NCBI RefSeq assembly: GCF_021699055.1
Contig: NZ_SSXC01000019.1
Span: 1-55,358 of the forward strand
Length of the DNA: 55,358 nt
Direction: 5' to 3'
Origin: Blastococcus sp. MG754426
GTDB taxonomy: Bacteria > Actinomycetota > Actinomycetes > Mycobacteriales > Geodermatophilaceae
Notes under the pieces: generated by a model
Seen by the model: only the letters and a program-made list of their open reading frames with translations
Database searches by the model: none
What the model was told of the DNA's origin: nothing
Program-made: the position numbers and the translations under genes
Shown: positions 26,688-35,119 of the stretch, one piece after another
How the letters are laid out: each line of letters begins with the position of its first letter
Numbering within the stretch: position 1 is the first letter of the stretch

Positions 26688-27338
26688 ATGGGAGCCGTGA
26701 GCCGACCGGTCCTCCGGCCGGAGGACGGCGTCGGCGACGCCGAGCTCCTCCGGCGCATCCGCGCCGGGGACCGCGACGCCGTCGACGAGCTGTACCAGCG
26801 GTTCCGCGTGCCGGCGTTCGCGCTGGCCCGGCGGATCCTCGCCGACGACGGCCTGGCCGAGGACGTCCTGCAGGAGGTGTTCCTCGGCGTCTGGCGCGAC
26901 CCGGACGCCTACGACCGCGCGCGGGGCAGCTTCTCCTCCTGGCTGCTGGCCGTCGTCCACCACAAGGCGGTCGACGCCGTCCGCCGCGAGGAGTCCCAGC
27001 GCCGGCGGCAGCACCGGGCGGAGGACCAGGCCGTGCTCGAGGGGCCGGTGGCCGCCCGCGACGTCGAGGACGACGCCTGGTCGCGCGTCGTCTCCCAGCA
27101 GGTGCGCTCCGCACTCGGTGAGCTGCCCGACGCCCAGAGGGAGGCGCTCACCTTGGCGTACTACGGCGGTTACACGCAGCGGGAGGTGGCCACGCTGACG
27201 GGGACGCCCCTCGGCACGGTGAAGACGAGGATGCTGGCGGGCATGCGACGGCTCAGGTCGGAGCTCGGCGGGCTCGGTGGCCCGCCCGGGGGCAGGGCGC
27301 CGGAGGGCGGCTCGCCGGTGGACGGGACGGCGCGATGA
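26688..27338 (+). CDS. ECF-type RNA polymerase sigma factor
   Basis: About 216 aa. Sigma region 2 covers GDAELLRRIRAGDRDAVDEL, ARRILADDGLAEDVLQEVF and GSFSSWLLAVVHHKAVDAVR. Region 4 covers LGELPDAQREALTLAYYGG and the helix-turn-helix TQREVATLTGTPLGTVKTRM. It belongs to the SigK/SigL-like group that pairs with RskA anti-sigma factors. The start is uncertain: ATG 26688 or ATG 26673 in frame, neither with a strong Shine-Dalgarno. Its stop overlaps the anti-sigma start (ATGA). It is divergent from the SsgA-like gene. Confidence 0.88.
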   Translation: MGAVSRPVLRPEDGVGDAELLRRIRAGDRDAVDELYQRFRVPAFALARRILADDGLAEDVLQEVFLGVWRDPDAYDRARGSFSSWLLAVVHHKAVDAVRREESQRRRQHRAEDQAVLEGPVAARDVEDDAWSRVVSQQVRSALGELPDAQREALTLAYYGGYTQREVATLTGTPLGTVKTRMLAGMRRLRSELGGLGGPPGGRAPEGGSPVDGTAR

Positions 27339-28117
27339 GCGGCGAGCACCCCTACGACGAGCTCGCGGTCGGCTGGGCCCTGCACGCCCTCGAGCCCGAG
27401 GACGACGCGCGCTTCGCCCGGCACCTGCCCGGCTGCGACCGCTGCGCCCGCACCGTGGCCGAGACGTCCGAGGTCATGGCTGCCATGGCGCGCGACCTGC
27501 CGGCCGCCGAGCCCTCGCCCGCGCTCCGCGACCGGCTCCGCGCCGCGGTGGAGGAGACCGAGCAGCTGCCGCCCCGGGGGGCCGCAGCCCCGGCGCCCCT
27601 CCTCCCGCGCGGGGAGGAGCCGGCGTCGCCCCCGGCGCGGCGGAGGCTGCTGCCGATGGTGCTCGTCGCGGCCGCGGTCGCCTCCGTCGTGGGGCTGGGG
27701 GTGTGGGTCGCCGCGCTCGACCGCGCCCGCGACGACCTGCGTGCCACGGTCGCCGCTCAGGAGCAGGTGGTGGCGGAGCTCCTGCGTCCCGGACGGGCCG
27801 CGATCGCGCCGCTCGCCGACGACGAGCGGCAGGTGGCGACGGTCGTGGCGCGGGACGGCGCGGTCCAGGTGGTCATCGACGGGCTGGCACCCAACGACGC
27901 GTCGTCCTCGACCTACGTGCTGTGGGGGCTCGGCGCCGGTGATCCCGTGGCGCTGGGCACGTTCGACGTCGAGCGTTCGCAGATGGAGGTCGAGAACGTA
28001 GGCTCCGAGGGGACCGGTCTCGACGGCTTCCCGGAGTACGGCATCAGCATCGAGCCCGGTCGGCAGGCTCCGTCGACCCCGACGGAGGTAGTCGCAACCG
28101 GGCAGGTGGCCAGCTGA
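27335..28117 (+). CDS. Membrane anti-sigma factor (zinc finger, RskA-type)
   Basis: 260 aa. The cytoplasmic N-terminal anti-sigma domain has a ZAS signature His30-x3-Cys34-x2-Cys37 (HLPGCDRC). A proline-rich linker leads to one membrane segment (about 106-127), then an extracytoplasmic RskA C-terminal domain (STYVLWGLGAGDPVALGTF). The partner sigma is held until regulated proteolysis of this protein. It is translationally coupled to the sigma gene by a 4-bp overlap. The inducing signal is not visible. Confidence 0.88.
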   Translation: MSGEHPYDELAVGWALHALEPEDDARFARHLPGCDRCARTVAETSEVMAAMARDLPAAEPSPALRDRLRAAVEETEQLPPRGAAAPAPLLPRGEEPASPPARRRLLPMVLVAAAVASVVGLGVWVAALDRARDDLRATVAAQEQVVAELLRPGRAAIAPLADDERQVATVVARDGAVQVVIDGLAPNDASSSTYVLWGLGAGDPVALGTFDVERSQMEVENVGSEGTGLDGFPEYGISIEPGRQAPSTPTEVVATGQVAS

Positions 28118-28143
28118 GCGCGCGAGAGACGACGACGGCACCC

Positions 28144-28608
28144 GTGGGGGGACCACGGCGCCGGCCGGAGACCCCGGCGGAGCGGCGCGCCCGGTTCGAC
28201 GCCGACGAGGTGCACAGCCTGCGCGAGCGCGTCGCCGAGGCCCGCTGGCGCCGGCGGCTGGCGCTGCGCCGCAGCATCGACCACTCCTACCGGGTGGGCG
28301 TGGGCATCGTCGGCGGCCTCGTCGTCGCGCTGGGCCTGATCACCATCCCCCTGCCCGGCCCGGGGTGGCTCACCGTGATCGCCGGTCTCTTCATCCTGGC
28401 CACCGAGTTCACCTGGGCCGAGCGGTTGCTCGCCTTCACCAAGCGCCACGTCGCCCGCTGGACCGCGTGGGTGGGTGCCCAGCGGGTGTGGGTGCGCCTG
28501 CTGATCGGGCTCGCCACGGCGGCCTTCGTGTACGGGATCCTCGTCGTCGGGCTGCACCTGATGGGCGTGCCGGAGTGGGTGCCGGGGTGGGTGCCGCTCT
28601 GGCGATGA
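28144..28608 (+). CDS. Small membrane protein with PGPGW motif (TIGR02611-like)
   Basis: 154 aa. A charged Arg/Glu-rich N-terminal third (likely coiled coil) is followed by a hydrophobic pair with IPLPGPGWLTVIAGLFIL at about residues 66-83, then an amphipathic stretch and a last membrane helix. This motif defines a conserved actinobacterial family of unknown function (PGPGW/TIGR02611). It starts 26 bp after the anti-sigma gene, using GTG, and may be part of that operon. Confidence 0.8.
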   Translation: MGGPRRRPETPAERRARFDADEVHSLRERVAEARWRRRLALRRSIDHSYRVGVGIVGGLVVALGLITIPLPGPGWLTVIAGLFILATEFTWAERLLAFTKRHVARWTAWVGAQRVWVRLLIGLATAAFVYGILVVGLHLMGVPEWVPGWVPLWR

Positions 28609-28634
28609 GCGTCTGGCACAATCGGATGCGCAAC

Positions 28635-28706
28635 GGGCGATTGGCTCAGTGGTAGAGCGCTTCGTTCACACCGAAGAGGTCACTGGTTCGAACCCAGTAT
28701 CGCCCA
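28635..28706 (+). tRNA. tRNA-Val (anticodon CAC)
   Basis: A 72-nt cloverleaf with acceptor GGGCGAT/ATCGCCC, D-stem GCTC/GAGC, anticodon loop TTCACAC between CTTCG and CGAAG, T-loop TTCGAAC and discriminator A. It differs from the inverted tRNA-Val(GAC) at 25699 at only five positions. A weak -10-like CACAAT lies at 28617-28622. Confidence 0.95.
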
Positions 28707-28712
28707 CCGGCA

Positions 28713-28754
28713 CGAGGGCCAGGGAAACCCGGAGACGGGGGAACCTGGCCCTCG
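28713..28754 (+). terminator. tRNA-Val(CAC) terminator
   Basis: An 11-bp stem CGAGGGCCAGG/CCTGGCCCTCG (28713-28723 with 28744-28754) begins 7 nt after the tRNA. Confidence 0.65.
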
Positions 28755-28801
28755 GTGGTTCCCGGCTGCCGCGGCGGCGCGGGGCGGTCGACCGCGGGAC
28801 C

Positions 28802-29194
28802 ATGGTGCCGATGGCCGCCCAGCCCGACCGCGCCGCCCGGCTCCAGCTGGTCCTGGACCGCGACGGGCCGACCTGCGTGTGGTGCGGGCGCCCCTTCTCC
28901 CCGCTGGTCCGCCCCACGACCGAGCACGTCGTGCCCCGGGTCAAGGGCGGGCCGTCGTGGCTGGAGAACGAGGTGGCGGCGTGCGGCCGGTGCAACGGGG
29001 AGCGGGGGCACCGCAGCCCGGTGGAGTGGCTCGAGGAGTGCCGACGCCGGGGGTGGCCGGCCGACGGCGACCGGCTGGGACGCGCCCTGGGCGACCTGGC
29101 CGCGGCGATCGTGCGCACCGGCGGGCAGCGGCGGGCCCGGCCCTACCTCGACGCGCAACTGCGCCGCCTGCGCCGGTCGCACCCGGCGGCCTAG
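28802..29194 (+). CDS. HNH endonuclease domain protein
   Basis: 130 aa. Cys25-x2-Cys28 (CVWC) and Cys61-x2-Cys64 (CGRC) form the structural zinc site. Glu41-His42 in TTEHVVPRVKGG, Asn56 in LENEVAAC and Asn65 after the last Cys form the HNH metal site. Such stand-alone genomic HNH proteins are common in actinobacteria, and no toxin, intein or restriction partner is adjacent, so the role is unknown. ATG at 28802 is chosen because upstream codons run into the tRNA-Val gene. Confidence 0.82.
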   Translation: MVPMAAQPDRAARLQLVLDRDGPTCVWCGRPFSPLVRPTTEHVVPRVKGGPSWLENEVAACGRCNGERGHRSPVEWLEECRRRGWPADGDRLGRALGDLAAAIVRTGGQRRARPYLDAQLRRLRRSHPAA

Positions 29195-29197
29195 GGT
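29192..29197 (+). promoter_or_regulatory. -10-like box TAGGGT containing the HNH stop codon
   Basis: The TAG stop of the HNH gene (29192-29194) forms the first half of TAGGGT, which ends 7 nt before the MOSC gene GTG; predicted leaderless. Confidence 0.4.
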
Positions 29198-29204
29198 CGG
29201 GGCC

Positions 29205-29750
29205 GTGACGACGACCGGGCGCGTGGCGCGGATCTGGGTCTACCCCGTCAAGTCCCTCGGCGGCACGGCGCGGGAGCGGGTGCACCTGCACGCGACGGGG
29301 CCCGAGGGCGACCGCGCCTGGACGGTCGTCGACGCGGAGAGCGGCCACGTCGTGCGCGGCAGGCACGCGCCGGGGCTCGCGGCCGTGGCGCCGTCCGGCG
29401 ACCCGGGGACCGACGCCGGCGCCGTCGCCGCGGCGCTCGGCCGGCCGGTGCGGATCGAGCCGGCGCGGGGTGGGTCGGCGGCCGACGCCGCGCCGGTGCA
29501 CCTGGTCTCCCGGCAGGCCATCGACCGCGCCGCGGCGGGCGACGTCCCCGAGGGCTGCTCGGCCGAGGACCCCCGCGCCAACCTGCTGCTGGACCTGCCC
29601 GACGACGACGAGCGCGCCTGGGTGGGCCGCGAGCTGCGCATCGGGACCGCCCGGCTGGCCGTCGTCCGCACGCCGAAGCACTGCCTGGGCGTGTACGCGG
29701 AGGTGCGGCAGCCCGGGGAGATCGCCGTCGGCGACCCGGTCCTGCTCTAG
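29205..29750 (+). CDS. MOSC domain protein, short form
   Basis: 181 aa. The N-terminal [14 protein letters not shown] is the MOSC N-terminal beta-barrel start and [16 protein letters not shown] follows. The later part has [17 protein letters not shown] and [12 protein letters not shown], the region of the MOSC sulfur-carrying Cys, and ends in a GDPVLL strand. Relatives such as YcbX and mARC handle N-hydroxylated compounds with a molybdenum cofactor. This protein is shorter than those (about 280-370 aa), so cofactor binding is uncertain. Start GTG at 29205. Confidence 0.78.
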   Translation: MTTTGRVARIWVYPVKSLGGTARERVHLHATGPEGDRAWTVVDAESGHVVRGRHAPGLAAVAPSGDPGTDAGAVAAALGRPVRIEPARGGSAADAAPVHLVSRQAIDRAAAGDVPEGCSAEDPRANLLLDLPDDDERAWVGRELRIGTARLAVVRTPKHCLGVYAEVRQPGEIAVGDPVLL

Positions 29751-29753
29751 CGT
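29748..29753 (+). promoter_or_regulatory. -10-like box TAGCGT containing the MOSC stop codon
   Basis: The MOSC TAG stop (29748-29750) starts TAGCGT, which ends 8 nt before the CapA-like ATG at 29762; predicted leaderless. Confidence 0.4.
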
Positions 29754-29761
29754 CGTCGGCC

Positions 29762-30874
29762 ATGCGTCGCTGGTGGGCCGCGGGGGCGGCCGTGCTGCTG
29801 CTGACCGCCTGCGGGGGCGTTCCGGAGCCCCCGGGACCGGCCGGTGCGCCCACCCGGGCCACCGCGTCGCCGGATCCCACCCCGGCACCCGACGGCTTCA
29901 CCGTGGTGGCGACCGGCGACGTCCTGGTGCACCAGGGGCGGGCGCTCACCTCCGGCGCGCTGCGACCCGACGGCTCCTACGACTTCAGCGGGGTGTTCGC
30001 GCCGGTCTCCGGGATCATCGGCGGGGCGGACCTGGCGATCTGCCACCTCGAGACGCCGGTGGCACCCGAGGGCGGGCCGTACCGCGGCTACCCGAGCTTC
30101 AGCGTCCAGCCCGAGATCGTCGACGCGCTCGCGGGCGCCGGGTACGACCTCTGCTCGACGGCGTCGAACCACTCGCTGGACGCCGGCTTCGACGGGCTGA
30201 CCCGCACCGTCGACGCCCTGGAGGGCGCCGGCATCGTGGTCACCGGCACCTACCGCAGCGAGGCGGAGAGCGCGCAGCCGACGGTCGTCGAGGTGGGCGG
30301 CGTCCGGGTGGGCCACGTCGCCGCGACGTTCAGCCTCAACGGCGTGCCGGCGCCCGCCGGGCGGGAGTGGTCGGTCGACGTCACCGCGGTGCCCGACGTC
30401 GCCGGGATGCTGGCCGGGGCGGCGCGGGCGCGGGCGGCGGGGGCCGAGGTCGTGATCGCGAGCCTGCACTGCTGCCGGGAGTACGAGCACGAGCCCACGC
30501 AGGCCCAGGAGGAGGCGGCGCGCGCCCTGCTGGCCTCGCCCGACGTCGACCTGGTGCTCGGCCACCACGCGCACGTGGTGCAGCCCGTCGAGCGGATCGA
30601 CGGCGAGTGGGTCGCCTACGGCCTCGGCAACCACGTCGCCGAGCACGCCACCCGCGGCCACCCGACCGAGGACTCGGTGGCCGCGCGGTTCACCTTCACC
30701 CGCGGGGACGACGGCCGGTTCACCGTCTCGGCGGCCGAGGCCGTGCCCCTGCGCATCGAGTTCGGCGCCGGCGTGCGGGTGGTGCCGGCCGACCCGGTGA
30801 GCCACGTGCGGATCTCCGAGGTCCTCGACCGGCGCGGCGCGGTCGCGGACGGGCTGGAGGTCGTCCGGGACTGA
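29762..30874 (+). CDS. CapA-family lipoprotein (poly-gamma-glutamate synthesis-like phosphoesterase fold)
   Basis: 370 aa. Signal and lipobox LLLTAC (Cys19) anchor it to the outside of the membrane. The PGA_cap domain covers [63 protein letters not shown] and [14 protein letters not shown], the Asp, Asn-His and His sites of the metallophosphoesterase-like fold. CapA itself works with CapBC in poly-gamma-glutamate export; no capBC is nearby, so this is probably a stand-alone cell-wall or polymer enzyme. Substrate unknown. Confidence 0.85.
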   Translation: MRRWWAAGAAVLLLTACGGVPEPPGPAGAPTRATASPDPTPAPDGFTVVATGDVLVHQGRALTSGALRPDGSYDFSGVFAPVSGIIGGADLAICHLETPVAPEGGPYRGYPSFSVQPEIVDALAGAGYDLCSTASNHSLDAGFDGLTRTVDALEGAGIVVTGTYRSEAESAQPTVVEVGGVRVGHVAATFSLNGVPAPAGREWSVDVTAVPDVAGMLAGAARARAAGAEVVIASLHCCREYEHEPTQAQEEAARALLASPDVDLVLGHHAHVVQPVERIDGEWVAYGLGNHVAEHATRGHPTEDSVAARFTFTRGDDGRFTVSAAEAVPLRIEFGAGVRVVPADPVSHVRISEVLDRRGAVADGLEVVRD

Positions 30875-30887
30875 GCGCCGGGCGCAC

Positions 30888-30893
30888 TAGGCT
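30888..30893 (+). promoter_or_regulatory. -10-like box TAGGCT upstream of thrS
   Basis: TAGGCT lies 52 nt before the thrS ATG, predicting a leader of about 45 nt. No T-box fold fits in that length. Confidence 0.35.
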
Positions 30894-30945
30894 CGGGGCC
30901 GCAGAACGGGCGTCGCACGACACCCGCCGCCTCGATCCCTGGAGC

Positions 30946-32991
30946 ATGCTCGTGTCCACCCAGCCCTCGCCCACCGCCGTCGGACCGATCCGGGTGCCGG
31001 CCGGGACGACGGCGCAGGACGCGCTGAAGGCGGCCGGGGTCCCGATGAAGGGCCCCGACGGCGCGGTCGTCGTCCGGGAGGTCGCCACCGGTGACCTGAA
31101 GGACCTCGCCTGGGCACCGGCGGCCGACGCCGAGGTGGAGGCGGTCGCGGCGTCCAGCGCCGATGGTCGCGCGGTCATCCGGCACTCGGCCGCGCACGTG
31201 CTCGCCCAGGCCGTCCAGGACCTGTTCCCGGGGACGCGGCTGGGCATCGGCCCGCCGGTCGAGAACGGCTTCTACTACGACTTCGACCCCGAGCGGCCGT
31301 TCACCCCCGAGGACCTGCAGGCGCTGGAGAAGCGGATGCAGGAGATCGTCAAGGCCGGCCAGTACTTCTCGCGCCGCGAGATCGACGACGCCGACGCGCA
31401 GGCCGAGCTCGCGCACGAGCCCTACAAGCTCGAGCTGATCGGGCTCAAGGGCGGCGCCTCCGACGCGGCCGAGGGCGCCGACGTCGAGGTCGGCGGCGCG
31501 CAGCTGACCATGTACGACAACCTCGACCCGCGCACCCGCGAGCGGGTCTGGACCGACCTGTGCCGCGGCCCGCACCTGCCGCGCACCTCGAGCATCCCGG
31601 CGTTCAGCCTCACCCGCAGCGCCGCGGCCTACTGGCGGGGCAGCGAGAAGAACCCGCAGCTGCAGCGCGTCTACGGAACCGCCTGGGAGAGCAGGGACGC
31701 GCACAAGGCCTACCTCGAGCACCTGGCCGAGGCCGAGCGCCGCGACCACCGCCGGCTCGGCGTCGAGCTGGACCTGTTCAGCTTCCCCGACGAGATCGGC
31801 TCCGGGCTGGCGGTCTTCCACCCCAAGGGGGGCGTGGTCAAGCGGGAGATGGAGGACTACGTCCGCCGCCGGCACATCGAGGAGGGCTTCGACTACGTCG
31901 GCACCCCGCACATCACCAAGAGCGGGGTCTTCGAGACCTCCGGCCACCTGCCGTACTACGCCGACACGATGTTCCCCGGCATGGAGCTGGAGAACAGCGA
32001 GTACCGGCTCAAGGCCATGAACTGCCCCATGCACAACCTGATCTTCCGGTCCCGCGGGCGGTCCTACCGCGAGCTGCCGCTGCGCTTCTTCGAGTTCGGC
32101 ACCGTCTACCGCTACGAGAAGTCCGGCGTGGTGCACGGCCTGACCCGGGTGCGCGGGCTGACCCAGGACGACTCGCACAGCTACGTCACCCCCGAGCAGG
32201 CACCCGGCGAGATCCGGCACCTGCTGGCCTTCGTCCTGGGCCTGCTGCGCGACTTCGGCCTGGACGAGTACCACCTCGAGCTCTCCACCCGCGGCGACGA
32301 CCCCGAGAAGCAGGGCAAGTTCATCGGGTCGGACGAGGAGTGGGCGGTCGCCACGCAGGTCCTGGCGGAGGCGGCGGAGGAGACCGGGCTCGAGCTCGTC
32401 CCCGACCCCGGCGGCGCAGCCTTCTACGGCCCGAAGATCTCCGTGCAGGCGCGCGACGCCATCGGCCGCACGTGGCAGATGTCGACCATCCAGTACGACT
32501 TCAACCAGCCCGCCCGCTTCGGCCTGGAGTACACGACGCCCGAGGGTGGCCGCGCCCGGCCGGTGATGATCCACTCGGCGAAGTTCGGCTCGATCGAGCG
32601 GTTCTTCGGCGTCCTCACCGAGCACTACGCCGGCGCCTTCCCCGCCTGGCTGGCCCCGGTCCAGGTCGTGGGGATCCCGGTCACCGACGAGCAGGTGCCC
32701 TACCTGGCCGACGTCGCGCTGAGGCTCAGGGCGCGCGGCATCCGGGTGGAGGTCGACGACTCCGACGACCGGATGCAGAAGAAGATCCGCACGGCGTCGA
32801 AGCAGAAGGTGCCCTTCGTGCTCATCGCCGGGGCCACCGACGCCGAGGCCGGCGCGGTCTCCTTCCGCTTCCGCGACGGCAGCCAGGACAACGGGGTGCC
32901 GGTCGACGCCGCCGTCGAGCGGATCGCCGCCTGGATCGCGACCCGCAGCAACGCCGACCCGACGGCGGAGAACGCGGCGGTCCCCGGATGA
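30946..32991 (+). CDS. thrS: Threonyl-tRNA synthetase
   Basis: 681-aa class II synthetase. It has a TGS domain (about 10-70), then the editing domain with His80 and His84 (HSAAH) and a later Cys/His pair ([10 protein letters not shown]). The catalytic domain carries the zinc Cys in [11 protein letters not shown], motif 2 [15 protein letters not shown] and motif 3 [14 protein letters not shown]. The anticodon-binding domain ([20 protein letters not shown]) closes it. ATG at 30946 is used; GTG two codons later is equally possible. Its stop overlaps the HIT gene ATG, the first link of a compact operon through pimA. Confidence 0.96.
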   Translation: MLVSTQPSPTAVGPIRVPAGTTAQDALKAAGVPMKGPDGAVVVREVATGDLKDLAWAPAADAEVEAVAASSADGRAVIRHSAAHVLAQAVQDLFPGTRLGIGPPVENGFYYDFDPERPFTPEDLQALEKRMQEIVKAGQYFSRREIDDADAQAELAHEPYKLELIGLKGGASDAAEGADVEVGGAQLTMYDNLDPRTRERVWTDLCRGPHLPRTSSIPAFSLTRSAAAYWRGSEKNPQLQRVYGTAWESRDAHKAYLEHLAEAERRDHRRLGVELDLFSFPDEIGSGLAVFHPKGGVVKREMEDYVRRRHIEEGFDYVGTPHITKSGVFETSGHLPYYADTMFPGMELENSEYRLKAMNCPMHNLIFRSRGRSYRELPLRFFEFGTVYRYEKSGVVHGLTRVRGLTQDDSHSYVTPEQAPGEIRHLLAFVLGLLRDFGLDEYHLELSTRGDDPEKQGKFIGSDEEWAVATQVLAEAAEETGLELVPDPGGAAFYGPKISVQARDAIGRTWQMSTIQYDFNQPARFGLEYTTPEGGRARPVMIHSAKFGSIERFFGVLTEHYAGAFPAWLAPVQVVGIPVTDEQVPYLADVALRLRARGIRVEVDDSDDRMQKKIRTASKQKVPFVLIAGATDAEAGAVSFRFRDGSQDNGVPVDAAVERIAAWIATRSNADPTAENAAVPG

Positions 32992-33566
32992 GCGAGGACA
33001 ACGCCCCGTACCGGGTGCCGGTCAGCTCGGACGAGGGCGGCCCCGCGACGGTGTTCGAGCACCTGTGGACCCCCTACCGGATGGCCTACATCCGCGGGGA
33101 GGGCAAGCCCACCGGGGCGCACGACTGCCCGTTCTGCGTCATCCCCACCCTCGGCGACGAGGAGGGGCTGGTGGTGGCGCGGGGCACGTCGGTCTTCGCC
33201 GTCCTCAACCTCTACCCGTACAACGCCGGCCACCTGATGCTGGTGCCGTACCGGCACGTGCCGGACTACACCGACCTCACGCCCGGGGAGGTGGCCGAGC
33301 TGGGCGCGTTCACGCAGACGGCGATGCGCGTGGTCCGCGCGGTGAGCGGGGCCCACGGGTTCAACATCGGCATGAACCAGGGGGCCGTGGCGGGGGCCGG
33401 CATCGCCGACCACCTGCACCAGCACGCCGTGCCGCGCTGGGGCGGGGACACCAACTTCATGCCGGTGGTCGGGCTCACCCGGGTGCTGCCGCAGGTGCTG
33501 GGGGAGACCCGGGCGCTGCTCGCCGACGCCTGGGCCGACCACGCCGCACCCGTGGCGGAGGCCTGA
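32988..33566 (+). CDS. HIT-family nucleotide phosphorylase/hydrolase (Rv2613c-like)
   Basis: 192 aa. The histidine triad is at His142-x-His144-x-His146 ([11 protein letters not shown]). A CPFC motif at 47-50 may bind metal. [18 protein letters not shown] is the nucleotide-binding strand region. The mycobacterial neighbour in this position is described as a diadenosine tetraphosphate (Ap4A) phosphorylase, so a role in clearing Ap4A made by synthetases such as ThrS is plausible. It overlaps thrS by 4 bp. Confidence 0.9.
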   Translation: MSEDNAPYRVPVSSDEGGPATVFEHLWTPYRMAYIRGEGKPTGAHDCPFCVIPTLGDEEGLVVARGTSVFAVLNLYPYNAGHLMLVPYRHVPDYTDLTPGEVAELGAFTQTAMRVVRAVSGAHGFNIGMNQGAVAGAGIADHLHQHAVPRWGGDTNFMPVVGLTRVLPQVLGETRALLADAWADHAAPVAEA

Positions 33567-34184
33567 GTGCTCGGCGTCAACGCCCGCCCCGTGGTGGCCA
33601 AGGTGGTCAACCCGCTGGCGGCGCGGCTGGCCCGCGTGGGGGTCACGCCGGACGCGGTGACGGTCACGGGGACGGTCGGCGCGATCGCGGGGGCCGCGGG
33701 GCTGATCGCGACCGGGCACCTGTTCTGGGGCGCCTTCACCGTCACCGTCTTCGTCCTGCTGGACATGCTCGACGGCGCGCTCGCCCGGCTGCGCGGCGGC
33801 GGCTCGGTGTTCGGCGCGGTGCTGGACTCCACCGGCGACCGCGCCGCCGACGCCGCGATCTTCGGCGCCCTGGTCTGGTGGTTCTCCGGCGCCGGCGACA
33901 ACCGGCTGCTGGTGCTGCTCGCGCTGCTCTGCCTGGTGCTGGGGGTGCTCACCTCCTACATCAAGGCGCGCGCCGAGGGGATGGGCCTGGCCTGCGACGT
34001 GGGGGTGGTCGAGCGGACCGAGCGGCTGATCCTCGTGCTGACCGGCACGGGCTTCACCGGGCTGGGCATCCCGTACGCCGTGCACGTGGCGCTGTGGGTG
34101 CTCCTGGCCGGCAGCGCCGTCACGGTGGCCCAGCGGGTGCTGGCGGTCAGGCGGGCCGCCGACGGCCGGCGGATCGACCCGTGA
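33567..34184 (+). CDS. pgsA: Phosphatidylinositol phosphate synthase (CDP-alcohol phosphatidyltransferase)
   Basis: 205-aa membrane enzyme with about six membrane helices. The CDP-alcohol signature is complete: Asp66-x2-Asp69-Gly70-x2-Ala73-Arg74-x8-Gly83-x3-Asp87-x3-Asp91. In actinobacteria this gene, next to the acyltransferase and pimA, makes phosphatidylinositol phosphate from CDP-diacylglycerol and inositol phosphate, the lipid base of PIMs. GTG start directly after the HIT stop. Confidence 0.93.
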   Translation: MLGVNARPVVAKVVNPLAARLARVGVTPDAVTVTGTVGAIAGAAGLIATGHLFWGAFTVTVFVLLDMLDGALARLRGGGSVFGAVLDSTGDRAADAAIFGALVWWFSGAGDNRLLVLLALLCLVLGVLTSYIKARAEGMGLACDVGVVERTERLILVLTGTGFTGLGIPYAVHVALWVLLAGSAVTVAQRVLAVRRAADGRRIDP

Positions 34185-35119
34185 GCGCCGCCCGGCAGCG
34201 GCTCGCGGGCCGGCTCTCCGACGCCGGCTACGCGGCGGGCTGGCGGGCGGTGCGCATGCTGCCGGAGCCGGCCGCGCGGGCGTTGTTCGACCAGGCGGGG
34301 GGATGGGCCGCCGGTCGCGACGGCAGGGGCGTGCGGCAGCTGCGGGCCAACCTGCGGGTGGTCACCGGCGGCCGGCTGACCGAGCCGGAGCTCGCCGAGC
34401 TCACCCGCCGCGCGATGCGCTCCTACGCCCGCTACTGGCAGGAGGCGTTCCGGCTGCCGACGCTGACCGCGCAGCGCATCCGGGCGGACAGCGACGTCCC
34501 CGGGATCGAGCACATCGCCCGCGCCCGCGCCGAGGGGCGGGGCGTGGTCGTCGCCCTGCCGCACAGCGGCAACTGGGATGCCGCCGGCGCCTGGTTCACC
34601 GACTGGCTGGACGGGCCGTTCATGACCGTCGCCGAGCGGCTGCGCCCGGAATCGCTGTACCGGCGCTTCCTCGCGTACCGCGAGGCGCTGGGCTTCCGCG
34701 TGGTGCCGCTCACCGGTGGCGAGCGGCCCAGCTCGGAGGTGCTGCGGGAGTGGCTCGCCGACGGCGGCGTGGCCTGCCTGCTCGTCGACCGCAACCTGGG
34801 CGCCGGTGGGGTCCCGGTCACCTTCTTCGGCCGGCCGGCCACCATGCCCGGCGGTGCGGCGCTGCTCGCCGAGCGCACCGGCGCCGCGCTCCTCCCCGTC
34901 GTCTGCCAGTTCACCCCCGGTGGGTGGCGGATGTGCGTGCACCCCGAGGTGCCGGTGCGGGGCCCCGGCCGGCTGAAGGACCGGGTGTCGACGGCGATGC
35001 AGCAGGTCGCCGACGTGTTCACCGCCGGGATCGCCGAGCGGCCCGAGGACTGGCACATGCTGGGCCGGGTGTGGCCCGACGTCCCCCCGGACCCGCCCCG
35101 CGGGGAGGCGGCGTCCTGA
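34181..35119 (+). CDS. Phosphatidylinositol mannoside acyltransferase (PatA/Rv2611c-like)
   Basis: 312 aa, LpxL/HtrB acyltransferase superfamily. The HX4D catalytic motif is His128-Ser-Gly-Asn-Trp-Asp133 (LPHSGNWDAAG), with VDRNLGAGGVPVTFFGRPA as the downstream substrate motif. In mycobacteria PatA places palmitate on the mannose of PIM1/PIM2 at the cytoplasmic membrane face. It is wedged between pgsA (4-bp overlap) and pimA (1-bp overlap), supporting this role. GTG start. Confidence 0.92.
   Translation: MSAARQRLAGRLSDAGYAAGWRAVRMLPEPAARALFDQAGGWAAGRDGRGVRQLRANLRVVTGGRLTEPELAELTRRAMRSYARYWQEAFRLPTLTAQRIRADSDVPGIEHIARARAEGRGVVVALPHSGNWDAAGAWFTDWLDGPFMTVAERLRPESLYRRFLAYREALGFRVVPLTGGERPSSEVLREWLADGGVACLLVDRNLGAGGVPVTFFGRPATMPGGAALLAERTGAALLPVVCQFTPGGWRMCVHPEVPVRGPGRLKDRVSTAMQQVADVFTAGIAERPEDWHMLGRVWPDVPPDPPRGEAAS

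Noticed and set aside
28649-28801. Upstream in-frame extension of the HNH gene
   Set aside because: It would read through the tRNA-Val gene and its terminator; the ATG at 28802 gives the normal domain start.
30894-30945. T-box leader for thrS
   Set aside because: The predicted leader is only about 45-50 nt, too short for a T-box, and no T-box sequence was recognised.
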